From Halobaculum roseum (GTDB taxonomy: Archaea > Halobacteriota > Halobacteria > Halobacteriales > Haloferacaceae): DNA of 64,000 bases. Positions within the stretch are counted from its first letter, which is position 1, and each line of letters begins with the position of its first letter. The position numbers and the translations under genes were made by a program. The notes below the pieces were generated by a model that was not told the origin of the DNA, searched no databases, and saw only the letters and a list, made by a program, of their open reading frames with translations. The stretch covers positions 1,010,521-1,074,520 of the forward strand of contig NZ_CP082286.1 in NCBI RefSeq assembly GCF_019880245.1. The letters run 5' to 3'. Below are positions 8,664 to 16,640 of this stretch, piece by piece.

Positions 8664-8912
8664 ATGACCGATCAGGACCTACGCAAGCAGGCTCACGACC
8701 TCGACGTGACCGTCTGGGTCGGGAAGAAGGGCGTCTCGGCGGTCGTCGACGAGCTCGACGACCAACTGAAAGATCGCGACCTCGTGAAGGTGAAGTTCCA
8801 CCGCTCGGCGCAGGCGGGCACCGACGTGGACGAACTCGCCGCCGACCTGGCCGAGCGGGTGTCGGCCGACCTGATCGAGACGCGCGGTCACACCGCCGTG
8901 TTGCATCGATGA
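8664..8912 (+). CDS. YhbY/CRM-domain RNA-binding protein
   Basis: 82-aa single CRM domain. The conserved GxxG loop appears as VGKKGVSAVVDELDDQL, followed by LVKVKFHRSA and the C-terminal strand ETRGHTAVLHR. The family binds pre-ribosomal RNA in bacteria and is thought to act in ribosome assembly. Stop and the next start share four bases (ATGA), so translation is coupled to mscS. A TATA-like CTTCAAA lies upstream, giving a short leader. Confidence 0.92.
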   Translation: MTDQDLRKQAHDLDVTVWVGKKGVSAVVDELDDQLKDRDLVKVKFHRSAQAGTDVDELAADLAERVSADLIETRGHTAVLHR

Positions 8913-9859
8913 CGTTCGCAAGCGCACCCGGCGTTCCGATCCCCGTCCTCCAGACCGGCGGCGAGACGGGCAACCCCGCGACGTTCGTCGCCGACCTGTT
9001 GGAGGGGGCCGGCGTCCCCGGGACGTTCGCGGATCCCGCGGGCGCGGCGATCACGTTCCTCGTCGTGCTGGCGGCGTTCGTGGTGGCCGGCCGGGTACTG
9101 ATCGTCCCGCTGGTGAGCCGACTCCTCGACTCCCAGGGGCTCGAAACCCACGCGAAGCGGCCGCTGGAGAAACTGACCACCGTTATCGTGGTCTTCGTCG
9201 GCATCGCCATCGCGTTCGGGTTCGCCGGCTACGGCGACTTCCTGCAGTCGCTGGCGACGATCGCCGCCGCGGCGACGCTCGCCATCGGCTTCGCGATGCA
9301 GGACGTGATCAAGAACTTCGTCGCCGGGATCTTCATCTTCACCGACAAGCCGTTCCGCATCGGCGACTGGATCGAGTGGGACGGCCACTCCGGCGTGGTC
9401 GAGGACATCTCCTTCCGGGTGACCCGGGTGCGGACCTTCGACAACGAGCTGCTGACGGTCCCCAACTCGCAGCTCACCGACGACGTCATCAAGAACCCCG
9501 TCGCGAAGGACACCCTCCGCCTGCAGTTCCTCTTCGGTATCGGCTACGACGACGACATCGAGCACGCGACCGAGATCATCGTCGAGGAGGCCGAGCGCCA
9601 CCCCGAGATCCTCGGCGACCCGGCGCCGTCGGTGCGCCTGACGGAGCTGGCCGACAGCTACGTCGGGCTCAAGAGCCGCATCTGGATCGAGAACCCCTCG
9701 CGGGCGGACTGGGTAAAGATCCGCGGCGAGTACGTGACGAACGTGAAACGGCGCTTCGACGAGGAGGGCATCGAGATCCCGTTCCCGCAGCGGGACCTCT
9801 CGGGCGGCGTGGAACTGAACACGCCCGCGGAAGGGAGCGCGGTGCCCGGCGACGACTGA
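8909..9859 (+). CDS. MscS-family mechanosensitive ion channel
   Basis: 316 aa. Three membrane segments: about residues 40-63, 85-105 and the pore helix 107-135 rich in Ala/Gly (LATIAAAATLAIGFAMQDVIKNFVAGIF), the MscS TM3 hallmark. The cytoplasmic beta domain follows with FRIGDWIEWDGHSGVVEDISFRVTRVRTFDNELLTVPNS. Acts as an osmotic release valve in the cytoplasmic membrane. Last gene of the rnp4-yhbY-mscS run, with a 4-nt overlap to yhbY. A multi-hairpin repeat begins right at its stop codon. Confidence 0.93.
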   Translation: MTFASAPGVPIPVLQTGGETGNPATFVADLLEGAGVPGTFADPAGAAITFLVVLAAFVVAGRVLIVPLVSRLLDSQGLETHAKRPLEKLTTVIVVFVGIAIAFGFAGYGDFLQSLATIAAAATLAIGFAMQDVIKNFVAGIFIFTDKPFRIGDWIEWDGHSGVVEDISFRVTRVRTFDNELLTVPNSQLTDDVIKNPVAKDTLRLQFLFGIGYDDDIEHATEIIVEEAERHPEILGDPAPSVRLTELADSYVGLKSRIWIENPSRADWVKIRGEYVTNVKRRFDEEGIEIPFPQRDLSGGVELNTPAEGSAVPGDD

Positions 9860-10029
9860 GGCGAGCAGACGGAGTCGGCTCGGGCGTCGACGGAGCGGTC
9901 CCGTGCCGCTCCGCCCACGAACACAGCGTCGCCGAGCGTAGCGAGGCGACGGGTAACGGCGGAGCGGTCCCGTGCCGCTCCGCCCACGAACACAGCGTTG
10001 CCGAGCGTAGCGAGGCGACGGGTAACGGC
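9858..10029 (+). repeat. Multi-hairpin 3'-end repeat, two tandem units
   Basis: The stop codon of mscS is followed by GGCGAGC-GACGGAGTCGGC and then two 69-bp units (9892-9960, 9961-10029) that differ at one base. Each unit holds two inverted repeats: GGAGCGG/CCGCTCC and GTCGCC/GGCGAC. The same arrangement recurs after ileS at 35123-35260 and, in variant form, at 52578-52759. Position suggests a transcription-termination or mRNA 3'-end element. Confidence 0.85.
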
Positions 10030-10085
10030 GGCGTGAAGCGAATCGAGGGGAAGCGAAGGCCCGGTTCGGTCGTTCGATTCGCGCG

Positions 10086-11231
10086 TTATTCGTCGAGCAC
10101 CTGCCGTGCGATCGTGTTGCGCAGGATCTCGCTGGTGCCCTCGTAGATCTCGTTGAGCTTCGCGTCGCGGTAGTAGCGCTCGACCGGGAAGTCCTTCGTG
10201 TAGCCGTAGCCGCCGTGGATCTGGATCGCCTCGTTGGCGACCTCGCGGCTGATCTCGCTGGCGTACAGCTTCGCCTGCGCGGCCTCCTTGATGAACGGCT
10301 CGCCCTTGATCTTCAGGTCGGCCGCCTTGTGCATCAGCAGCTCCGCGGCCTGCAGCTTCGTGTCCATGTCGGCGATCTTGTGCTGGATCGCCTGGAACTG
10401 CGAGATCGGGCCGCCGAACTGGTCGCGCTCGGTGGCGTACTCCGCGGCCTCCTCCAGCGCCGCGCGGGCGATACCGACGCCGCGTGCGGCGATGGTGATC
10501 CGGCCCCCGTTGAGCGTCTTGAGCGCCTGCACGAAGCCGTCGCCCTCCTCGCCCAGCAGGCGGTCCTCGGGGAGGTACATGTCGTCGAAGCGGAGTTCCG
10601 CGGTGGGACACCCCTTGTCGCCGAGCTTGTGCTCGGTTCCTTCGACGATGAACCCGTCGTCCTCCTCCGGCCGGACGACGAACGAGGAGATGCCCTTGTT
10701 GCCGGCGTCGGGGTCGGTCTTCGCGAACAACGTGACCGTGTCGGCGACTGAGCCGTTCGAGATCCACAGCTTCCCGCCGTTGACGACGTACCCGTCGCCG
10801 TCGCGGACGGCGGTGGTCTCCATCGCGGGCACGTCCGACCCGGCGCCGGCCTCCGAGAGCGCGAACGCGCCGATGTCCTCGCCCTCCGCCAGCGGGGTGA
10901 GGTACTCCTGCTTCTGGTCCTCGTCGCCGAAGGCGTACAGCATGTTGCCCGCCAGTGAGATGTGCGCCGCCACGACGGTGCCGAGGCCGCCGGAGCCGCG
11001 CGCGATCTCCGAGAGCCCGAGCGCGTAGCTGTGGTAATCGAGGCCGGCGCCGCCGTACTCCTCGGGGAACGGCATGCCCATCAGCCCCAACTCGGCCATC
11101 TGATCGACCAGATCGCGGGGGAACTCGTCCTCCTCGTCGATCTCGGCGGCGCGCGGTTTGATCTCCTCGTCGACGAACTCCGCGACCATGTCGCGGATCT
11201 GTCGTTGCTCGGTAGTCAGCGCGAAGTCCAT
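10086..11231 (-). CDS. Acyl-CoA dehydrogenase
   Basis: 381-aa flavoenzyme oxidising acyl-CoA to enoyl-CoA, the first step of beta-oxidation or branched amino-acid breakdown. Family signatures: ALSEAGAGSD (FAD/substrate loop) near residue 130, WISNG, AARGVGIARAALEEAAEYATERDQFG, and the catalytic-base motif YEGTSEI near the C-terminus. Full length. Single gene, convergent with mscS; an IS6-type element lies just upstream of its start. Chain-length preference cannot be read. Confidence 0.93.
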   Translation of the reverse strand: MDFALTTEQRQIRDMVAEFVDEEIKPRAAEIDEEDEFPRDLVDQMAELGLMGMPFPEEYGGAGLDYHSYALGLSEIARGSGGLGTVVAAHISLAGNMLYAFGDEDQKQEYLTPLAEGEDIGAFALSEAGAGSDVPAMETTAVRDGDGYVVNGGKLWISNGSVADTVTLFAKTDPDAGNKGISSFVVRPEEDDGFIVEGTEHKLGDKGCPTAELRFDDMYLPEDRLLGEEGDGFVQALKTLNGGRITIAARGVGIARAALEEAAEYATERDQFGGPISQFQAIQHKIADMDTKLQAAELLMHKAADLKIKGEPFIKEAAQAKLYASEISREVANEAIQIHGGYGYTKDFPVERYYRDAKLNEIYEGTSEILRNTIARQVLDE

Positions 11232-11283
11232 GGTCGTTCCTGTGAGTTACGCGGCTTCAATCTTTGCAGTGTCGACGGCGGCG

Positions 11284-11972
11284 GTGTTCAGATAAGGATG
11301 AAGAGTGAGGCGGAACGATTTTTGAGTGATCAATGCTCGAAATCGCCCGCCTCGACGGAGGTAGCGATTGCTTCGAGTTAGATTTTGTGGAGCGAGAGGC
11401 GACACCCGAGCCGGCGATGAAGCTCGGTATCCGACTCCATTTGGCTGGACTATCACTTTCGGATACCGTTTCAATTCTCGATAGGTTGGGTGTCGACCGC
11501 TGTCGAACGACCGTTCACAACTGGGTTCAGAAGGCCGATCTACAGCCCCTCGATGGCGCCAATCCGGATCACGTCGCGGTTGACGAGACCGTGATCCAGC
11601 TCAACGACCAACGGTTCTGGCTGTACGCTGCCGTCGATCCCGACACGAATCGTTTGTTGCACGTGAAGCTCTCTCCGACGAGAAATCAAGCGATTACCGA
11701 GATGTTTCTTGCGGAACTCCGCGACAAACATCTCGTCGATGACGCGCTCTTTCTCGTCGATTCCGCACCGTGGCTGCAAGCGGCACTTCACCGACACGGC
11801 CTCGATTACAGATACGAAAAACATGGTAATCGGAATGCCGTTGAACGTGTCTTCAGAGAACTAAAACGACGAACTAACCAGTTCTCAAACTGTTTTAGCC
11901 ACGCCGAAGCAGACACCGTCGAAAATTGGCTTCAAGCGTTCGCCTTCGCATGGAACCAGCTTATCTGAACAC
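11284..11972 (+). mobile_element. Complete IS6-type insertion sequence
   Basis: Compact element of about 689 bp bounded by a perfect 13-bp terminal inverted repeat, GTGTTCAGATAAG (11284-11296) and its complement (11960-11972), carrying one intact transposase. Size and gene arrangement match haloarchaeal IS6 members of the ISH14/ISH15 type. A 13-bp direct repeat GTCGACGGCGGCG is found at 11271-11283 directly left, and again at 11977-11989, separated from the right end by TACC. It sits between the 5' ends of the acyl-CoA dehydrogenase gene and the squalene synthase gene. Confidence 0.92.
11333..11968 (+). CDS. IS6 family transposase (DDE)
   Basis: 211-aa transposase with no frameshift or stop. 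An N-terminal helix-turn-helix (SLSDTVSILDRLGVDRCRTTVHNWVQ) is followed by the DDE core: Asp in VAVDETVIQL, Asp in LFLVDSAPWL and Glu in NAVERVFRELKRR. The stop codon overlaps the right inverted repeat. An intact frame and exact ends suggest recent insertion and probable activity. Confidence 0.95.
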   Translation: MLEIARLDGGSDCFELDFVEREATPEPAMKLGIRLHLAGLSLSDTVSILDRLGVDRCRTTVHNWVQKADLQPLDGANPDHVAVDETVIQLNDQRFWLYAAVDPDTNRLLHVKLSPTRNQAITEMFLAELRDKHLVDDALFLVDSAPWLQAALHRHGLDYRYEKHGNRNAVERVFRELKRRTNQFSNCFSHAEADTVENWLQAFAFAWNQLI

Positions 11973-12065
11973 TACCGTCGACGGCGGCGCCGGGATCGGC
12001 GAGGTGAAGCGGCCGCATGAACCGACCGACCGCGTGACAGGATGGCGACACGCACCACACAGTAC

Positions 12066-12072
12066 TTTTTAA
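12066..12072 (+). promoter_or_regulatory. TATA box of the squalene/phytoene synthase gene
   Basis: TTTTTAA lies about 30 bp before the ATG, placing the transcript start only a few bases upstream of it, a typical haloarchaeal nearly leaderless arrangement. The promoter is intact although an IS6-type element ends about 95 bp upstream. Confidence 0.6.
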
Positions 12073-12100
12073 CCCTCCTACCATAAGCCAGTGCAACTGA

Positions 12101-13180
12101 ATGCCCGACGCCGACCGCCCCGCCGCGACCCACCCCGACGCCGACCTCGCGTGGTGCCACGAGGCCGTCCAGGGTGTCTCGCGCACCTTCGCGCTGACTG
12201 TCGACACCCTCGACGAACCGATGTCGTCATACATCTGCCTCGGCTATCTCGTCTGCCGGATCGCCGACACCGTCGAGGACGCCGACCACATCACCCCCGA
12301 CGAACAGGCCGCCCTCCTCCGGGAGTTCGACGCCGCCCTCGACCCCGACGACGACACGGACGCCGGCGAGTTCCGCGCGTCGGTCGACCCGCACCTCCCG
12401 CCCGCGGACGACCGCTCGGCCGACTGGGAGGTCGTCGCCGAGGTGGAGCGCGTGTTCGCCACCTTCGAGGACCTCCCGCCGGAGGTCCGCCGCGCGGTCG
12501 TCCCGCCCGCCCGGGAGATGGCGACCGGGATGGCCGACTTCGTCGAGCGCTACGCCGACGAGGGCGGCCTCCGCATCGAGACTCGCGGGGAACTGGAGGA
12601 GTACTGTTACTACGTCGCCGGCACCGTCGGCACCCTCATCACGAACCTCGTCACGACGCTGGGCACCGTCGACGACGACCGCACCGAGCGGCTGTACGAG
12701 GTCGCCGAGGAGTTCGGCCTCCTGCTCCAACTGGTCAACGTCGCGAAGGACGTGCACGACGACTACACCGAGGAGAACAACGTCTACCTCCCGGCGGAGT
12801 GGCTCGACGAGGAGGGCGTCCCGCAGGAGGAGGTCGTCGCGCCCGAGCACCGCGAGGGCACCGCCAGCGTCGTCTCCCGGACGGCGGGGTACGCGCGCGG
12901 CTTCCTCGACGGCGCGCAGACGTACCTCGAACACGTCCCGCTGGTCGAGGGCAACACCCTCGCGGCGTGGACCATCCCGTACCTGCTGGCGGTCGGGACG
13001 CTCCGGGAGCTGTCGAAGCACCCCGAGCGCGCGGTGACCGGGGAGGGCGTGAAGGTGAGCCGCGAGGAAGTGTTCGCGGTCGTGACGGCGGCCCACGAGC
13101 ACGGCCGCGACGCACTGCCCCGGCTCCGGGAGTCGATCGCCACGCAGCCGTTCCACACGGCGCCGTCGGCGGCGGATTGA
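12101..13180 (+). CDS. Squalene/phytoene synthase family, probably squalene synthase
   Basis: 359 aa. Condenses two prenyl diphosphates head to head. The two Mg-binding aspartate motifs are CRIADTVED near residue 52 and LVNVAKDVHDDY near residue 210; EYCYYVAGTVG and ENNVYLPAEW complete the family pattern. DTVED and the tyrosine-rich EYCYYVAG block resemble farnesyl-diphosphate farnesyltransferase (squalene synthase) more than bacterial phytoene synthase, but the choice between squalene and phytoene is by eye. Squalenes are membrane lipids and phytoene feeds bacterioruberin in haloarchaea. Single gene. Confidence 0.85.
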   Translation: MPDADRPAATHPDADLAWCHEAVQGVSRTFALTVDTLDEPMSSYICLGYLVCRIADTVEDADHITPDEQAALLREFDAALDPDDDTDAGEFRASVDPHLPPADDRSADWEVVAEVERVFATFEDLPPEVRRAVVPPAREMATGMADFVERYADEGGLRIETRGELEEYCYYVAGTVGTLITNLVTTLGTVDDDRTERLYEVAEEFGLLLQLVNVAKDVHDDYTEENNVYLPAEWLDEEGVPQEEVVAPEHREGTASVVSRTAGYARGFLDGAQTYLEHVPLVEGNTLAAWTIPYLLAVGTLRELSKHPERAVTGEGVKVSREEVFAVVTAAHEHGRDALPRLRESIATQPFHTAPSAAD

Positions 13181-13289
13181 GAAGAATTTCATCGTCAGCG
13201 TCGGCGTGTCGGCGTCTCAACGCAGATCGCGGTTTTGTGAACACCGATCGTCCAACAGTACCAAGAGGGATCGGCGTGAGGCCGCGAGC

Positions 13290-13616
13290 ATGCCCTGGGA
13301 GTGCGACAGGTGCAATACGGTCCACAACGCGAACCTCGGGCAGTGTCGAAGTTGTGGACACAGCGTCTTTTCCCCGATCTCTCACGAAGACGTAGCCGAG
13401 CGGAGCGAAGGGGTCCAGTCTCCCGAACCGATGGACGCGGGTTCGATCGGCACGACCGCCGGTACCGGTGACACCGACTTCTCCGGGTCGCGTTCGCCGG
13501 ACGTCGCGCTGGACGGGGCGATGAAAACCGAAAGGCAGTCCGAGTCCGACGAGGTCGAGTCGAGTTCGGGGGGACTCCTCTCGTCGATTCGCTCCGCGAT
13601 TCGTTCCCTGTTTTGA
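13290..13616 (+). CDS. Zinc-ribbon protein with disordered tail and C-terminal helix
   Basis: 108 aa. The first 30 residues form a compact zinc ribbon, MPWECDRCNTVHNANLGQ-CRSCGHSVF, with two CxxC knuckles. The middle is Ser/Glu/Asp-rich and probably disordered; the end (LLSSIRSAIRSLF) is a short amphipathic helix suited to peptide or membrane contact. The middle segment EDVAERSEG is encoded by DNA resembling the hairpin repeat seen after mscS, so part of the linker may derive from that repeat. Function unknown. Confidence 0.7.
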   Translation: MPWECDRCNTVHNANLGQCRSCGHSVFSPISHEDVAERSEGVQSPEPMDAGSIGTTAGTGDTDFSGSRSPDVALDGAMKTERQSESDEVESSSGGLLSSIRSAIRSLF

Positions 13617-13742
13617 CACACCTCTACTCTGGAAAACGCGGTCGGACGAGTAGACCCGCCTCACAGCCGGACCGTCCCCCATCGGGGTTCGCGAATGAAC
13701 CCGAGTGACGGATTCGACCGCATAGTGCGGTGTTCGAGTGGT

Positions 13743-14132
13743 TCAGTCCCGGAGGTTCGTGACCGTCATCACGTCCTGCAGCGGGGCGGTCTGGAAGTCG
13801 GCGTCGGCGACGACGAGTTCGTCGCCGGTCGTCCGGGCGGTCGCGGCGACGAGGATGTCGGCGGTCGCGAGTCGGGACCCGTCGGAGACCAGTTCGTCCT
13901 GCAGTCGGGCAGCTTCGAGCGCGATGGACTCGTTGAGTTCGAGCGCCTGCACGCCTCCGAACTCCTCCCGCACCCCCATCACGTCGGTTTGCCCTCGTCC
14001 GAGTCGACCGTTGATCACCTCGTACACGCAGATCGTGGAGGTCCACCACGGCTCGCGGCCGTCGATGTAGTCGCGGACGGTCTCGTCCCCGCGGAGATAC
14101 TGGATGATCGTTGAGGAGTCGAGAAATACCAT
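13743..14132 (-). CDS. vapC: PIN-domain toxin, VapC type
   Basis: 129-aa PIN ribonuclease. Acidic catalytic residues are visible: MVFLDSSTIIQYLRGDE at the N-terminus, STICVYEVINGR, ATADILVAATART and LVVADADF. VapC toxins cleave tRNA or rRNA when freed from the antitoxin. The start is the ATG sharing its A with the TAA stop of the antitoxin gene (TAATG), giving tight coupling. Confidence 0.9.
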   Translation of the reverse strand: MVFLDSSTIIQYLRGDETVRDYIDGREPWWTSTICVYEVINGRLGRGQTDVMGVREEFGGVQALELNESIALEAARLQDELVSDGSRLATADILVAATARTTGDELVVADADFQTAPLQDVMTVTNLRD

Positions 14133-14329
14133 TACTCGGGGCGCTCCCGCCCCTCGCGGAGCCGCTGCATGGCCTCGTCGGCCTCGTCGTCGGACCACGC
14201 ACCGAACTCGATCGGCTGCTCGTCGCTGGTGATCCGGATCAGGAACTCGTCCCACGTCTCGTCCTCCCGCTTCAGATCGGAGAGACGATCCTTCGTCGCC
14301 GAGTCGATCGGGATGGACGTTCGGCTCAT
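14132..14329 (-). CDS. vapB: VapB-type antitoxin
   Basis: 65 aa. N-terminal MSRTSIPIDSATKDRLSDLKREDETWDEFL is a small strand-helix-helix DNA-binding domain; the C-terminal half is acidic and would wrap the PIN toxin. The order antitoxin-toxin and one-base overlap are standard for vapBC. A 17-bp palindrome directly upstream of the start is the likely autoregulatory operator. The same ETxDEFL-like pattern appears in the antitoxin near 25.2 kb, so the two may be relatives. Confidence 0.85.
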   Translation of the reverse strand: MSRTSIPIDSATKDRLSDLKREDETWDEFLIRITSDEQPIEFGAWSDDEADEAMQRLREGRERPE

Positions 14330-14335
14330 GTCTGT

Positions 14336-14352
14336 GAATTCATAGTGAATTC
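14336..14352. promoter_or_regulatory. Palindromic operator candidate for vapBC
   Basis: Perfect inverted repeat GAATTCA-TAG-TGAATTC, 6 bp before the vapB start on the minus strand and in the shared region with the divergent redoxin gene. Palindromes in this position are typical binding sites for antitoxin dimers. Binding is inferred. Confidence 0.5.
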
Positions 14353-14446
14353 TGAGACAAATAGTTTCGCCGGCCGCGGAGCCCCACGGAGCTCCGCTCC
14401 CGATCCTGGGCCCAACGACTTTCTCCGTTCCACACCAACCACCGAT

Positions 14447-15007
14447 ATGGTCCGGACCGATTCCGACTCCGAGCTCGCCCGCGGCGACGCCGCACCCGAC
14501 TTCGAACTTCCGGGCGTCGACGGCGAGACGCACGCCCTCGCGGACTTCGCCGACCACTCGGCCGTACTGGTCGTGTTCACCTGCAACCACTGTCCGTACG
14601 CGCAGGCGAAGTTCGACCTGCTGAACCGCGTCGCCGCCGAGTACGACGACTGCGCGGTCGTCGGGATCAATCCCAACGACGCCGACGACTACCCCGAGGA
14701 CTCCGTCGAGAAGATGGTCGAGTACGTCGAGTCCGGAAAGGTGGCCTACGACGCGTACCTCCGGGACGAGACCGGCGCGGTGGCCGAGGCGTACGGCGCG
14801 GTCTGCACGCCCGACCCCTTCCTGCTTCGCAACGAGGGCGACGGCGCGTTCGCCCTCGCGTACCACGGCCGACTCGACGACGCGCTCAACCCCGACGAGG
14901 AGGCGACCGAGGTGTACGTCACCGACGCCATCGACGCCGTGCTCGCGGGCGAGGACGTGGACCTCGACCCGGGCCCGAGCCGCGGGTGTTCGATCAAGTG
15001 GCCCTGA
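14447..15007 (+). CDS. Redoxin/AhpC-TSA family thioredoxin-fold protein
   Basis: 186 aa. Begins with the peroxiredoxin-like lead GDAAPDFELPGVDGETHALADF, then VLVVFTCNHCPYAQAKFD, a CxxC active site at the end of the first strand. VCTPDPFLLRNEG carries the cis-proline after a cysteine. This set matches the thioredoxin-like proteins often labelled DUF899-like or ResA-like redoxins with CNHCPY. Probably a cytosolic thiol oxidoreductase or peroxidase. The C-terminal GCSIKWP is conserved in that subgroup by recollection. Divergent from vapBC. Confidence 0.85.
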   Translation: MVRTDSDSELARGDAAPDFELPGVDGETHALADFADHSAVLVVFTCNHCPYAQAKFDLLNRVAAEYDDCAVVGINPNDADDYPEDSVEKMVEYVESGKVAYDAYLRDETGAVAEAYGAVCTPDPFLLRNEGDGAFALAYHGRLDDALNPDEEATEVYVTDAIDAVLAGEDVDLDPGPSRGCSIKWP

Positions 15008-15049
15008 GCGGGCGAGCGAGCACCGGCCGGGGGTTCGGACCGTAGCCCT

Positions 15050-15529
15050 TCAGGCCGCCTCGCCGCCTGCGTCGCCCGCGCTGCCCGACTCGCCCGCCTC
15101 CTCGGCCAACTCCTCGAACGTCTCGCGGGCGTTCTTCACGGCCGTCTCGTGTTTGGCGGGGTACGCCTCCACCTTCGCGCGGAAGGTGATCCCCGGCCCC
15201 AGTTCGGCGCTGCCTTTGAACGCGGCCTGCTTGTCGAGCCGGAGGAACAGCGAGTTGTTGTCGTCGACGCGCTCGTCCAGTTCGGCGAGCACGCGGTCCC
15301 ACTCCGCCAGATCGGAGAGCTTCGAGAGCACGTGGCGTACGTCGTCGGCGCGCTCGACGCGCGCCGAGAGCACGACGATGCGGTCGCCGTGGTGGCCGGC
15401 GTTGACGACCCGGTCGATCTCGAACTCCTCGGGGAGGAACGTCCGCAGCGCGTCCTCGACGCGCTTCTCGTCCTCCGTGGCGTAGCAGAAGGCCCGCAGA
15501 TCGACGTAGTGGAAGGGAACGGAGCTCAT
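15050..15529 (-). CDS. RNA-binding protein, predicted exosome-associated (COG1325)
   Basis: 159 aa with the archaeal RNA-binding pattern FHYVDLRAFCYATEDEKRVEDALRTFLP at the N-terminus and VVLSARVERADDVRHVLSKL followed by LFLRLDKQAAFKG. The family (PF01877) is usually near exosome or ribosomal protein genes and is predicted to accompany RNA processing; here neighbours are unrelated. The acidic Gly/Ser/Ala tail is dispensable haloarchaeal decoration. Start set at MSSVPFHY because longer upstream frames have no homology. Confidence 0.8.
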   Translation of the reverse strand: MSSVPFHYVDLRAFCYATEDEKRVEDALRTFLPEEFEIDRVVNAGHHGDRIVVLSARVERADDVRHVLSKLSDLAEWDRVLAELDERVDDNNSLFLRLDKQAAFKGSAELGPGITFRAKVEAYPAKHETAVKNARETFEELAEEAGESGSAGDAGGEAA

Positions 15530-15660
15530 CGACGGGGATACGGGGGTCGGCGTGAAAAGGGTTCGACTCCGGACGCCACCGTTCGATCCCCCCATCTCGG
15601 GGGGTGTTCGGTTCCCGTCGCCGGCAGGAACCGGCCTCACGGGTCGGCACAGCCGCGGAC

Positions 15661-16092
15661 TCACCCGTTGTACAGTTCGTCCGCGACGAGGTGGGTGCCG
15701 AAGCCGGCGACGAACACCATCGGGAACGAGACGAGCCACGCGAGAAAGCCCTGGCCCCCCGCGCCGTAGGTGAACAGCAGCAGGAGGTCGTTGACCGCCC
15801 AGCCCGCGAGCAGCTGCGGCGAGAGGACCAATCCCATGTACCCGACGTACGACAGCGGGAGCACGAGGATGATGACGGCCACGGCGCTGGCGAGTTCGAG
15901 CCGGAGCGACGAGAGCGCGACCCCGGCGACGAGCGTCAGCGCAGCGGGCACCCATCCCGGCGTCGGCAGCGCCGCCGGATAGCGCCCGCCGCCCTGGATC
16001 CAGACGAACGTGAGCGCGGCCCCGAGCGCCGACAGCGGGAGCGCGAGCGCGAGGACCTCCGGGCGCGATGCGCGATATCTGACCTCGCCCAT
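15661..16092 (-). CDS. Four-helix membrane protein, unknown function
   Basis: 143 aa with about four hydrophobic helices (residues 12-32, 45-64, 66-90, 108-138) and very few charged residues after the N-terminus. It overlaps the stop of the preceding gene by one base (TGATG), so the two are co-translated. No family recognised. Its partner is a single-pass membrane protein with an external beta domain, suggesting a two-component membrane complex. Confidence 0.65.
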   Translation of the reverse strand: MGEVRYRASRPEVLALALPLSALGAALTFVWIQGGGRYPAALPTPGWVPAALTLVAGVALSSLRLELASAVAVIILVLPLSYVGYMGLVLSPQLLAGWAVNDLLLLFTYGAGGQGFLAWLVSFPMVFVAGFGTHLVADELYNG

Positions 16093-16574
16093 CAGTTGTC
16101 CCCCACGGCCGCCCGAACGTTCAGCGCCGTCTCGAAGCCGGCGATCTCGACGGGTAGCGACCCGCGGACCTCGGCCCCGGCGACCGTCTCGCGCGTCGCC
16201 GGACGGTACTCCTCGGCCACGTCGAACGTCATCGTCATCGTCGCCGAGCCGTCGGCGGGCACCCGGGCGCCCGAGACGGCGATCCCGCGGGACAGGCCGA
16301 CGCGCTCGTCGCCGGCGAACACCGCGACTCCGGACCGGCTGGACGACTCGCGGACGACTATCGGCGCCGGCGTCGGGTTATCGATCCGGAGCGAGACGAC
16401 GAGGCGGTCGCCGTCGTCGACCACCGACGCCCCGGTCGCGGACACGGCGACGCGGTCGGTCCGGGCGGCCGCGATGTGGCTGGAGAGCACGGGGACGAGC
16501 ATCGCTCCGGTCACGACGAGGACGGAAACGAGCGCGAGCGCCGCCGTTCGTCTGCGATCGGGAACCGTCACCAT
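16092..16574 (-). CDS. Membrane-anchored beta-domain protein (LEA14-like)
   Basis: 160 aa. A basic start and one hydrophobic helix (residues 10-34) act as an uncleaved signal anchor. The rest alternates hydrophobic residues and contains LVVSLRIDNPTPAPIVVRES, typical of LEA14/water-stress-type immunoglobulin-like domains facing outside. Coupled to the four-helix protein gene by a one-base overlap. Family assignment is by pattern only; the target is unknown. Confidence 0.6.
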   Translation of the reverse strand: MVTVPDRRRTAALALVSVLVVTGAMLVPVLSSHIAAARTDRVAVSATGASVVDDGDRLVVSLRIDNPTPAPIVVRESSSRSGVAVFAGDERVGLSRGIAVSGARVPADGSATMTMTFDVAEEYRPATRETVAGAEVRGSLPVEIAGFETALNVRAAVGDN

Positions 16575-16640
16575 ACGCGTCGCTGGCGGGGGAAATCACG
16601 TAAGCGCGTTGAAACGGAGGCGGGTCGCCCCCGAGAACGG

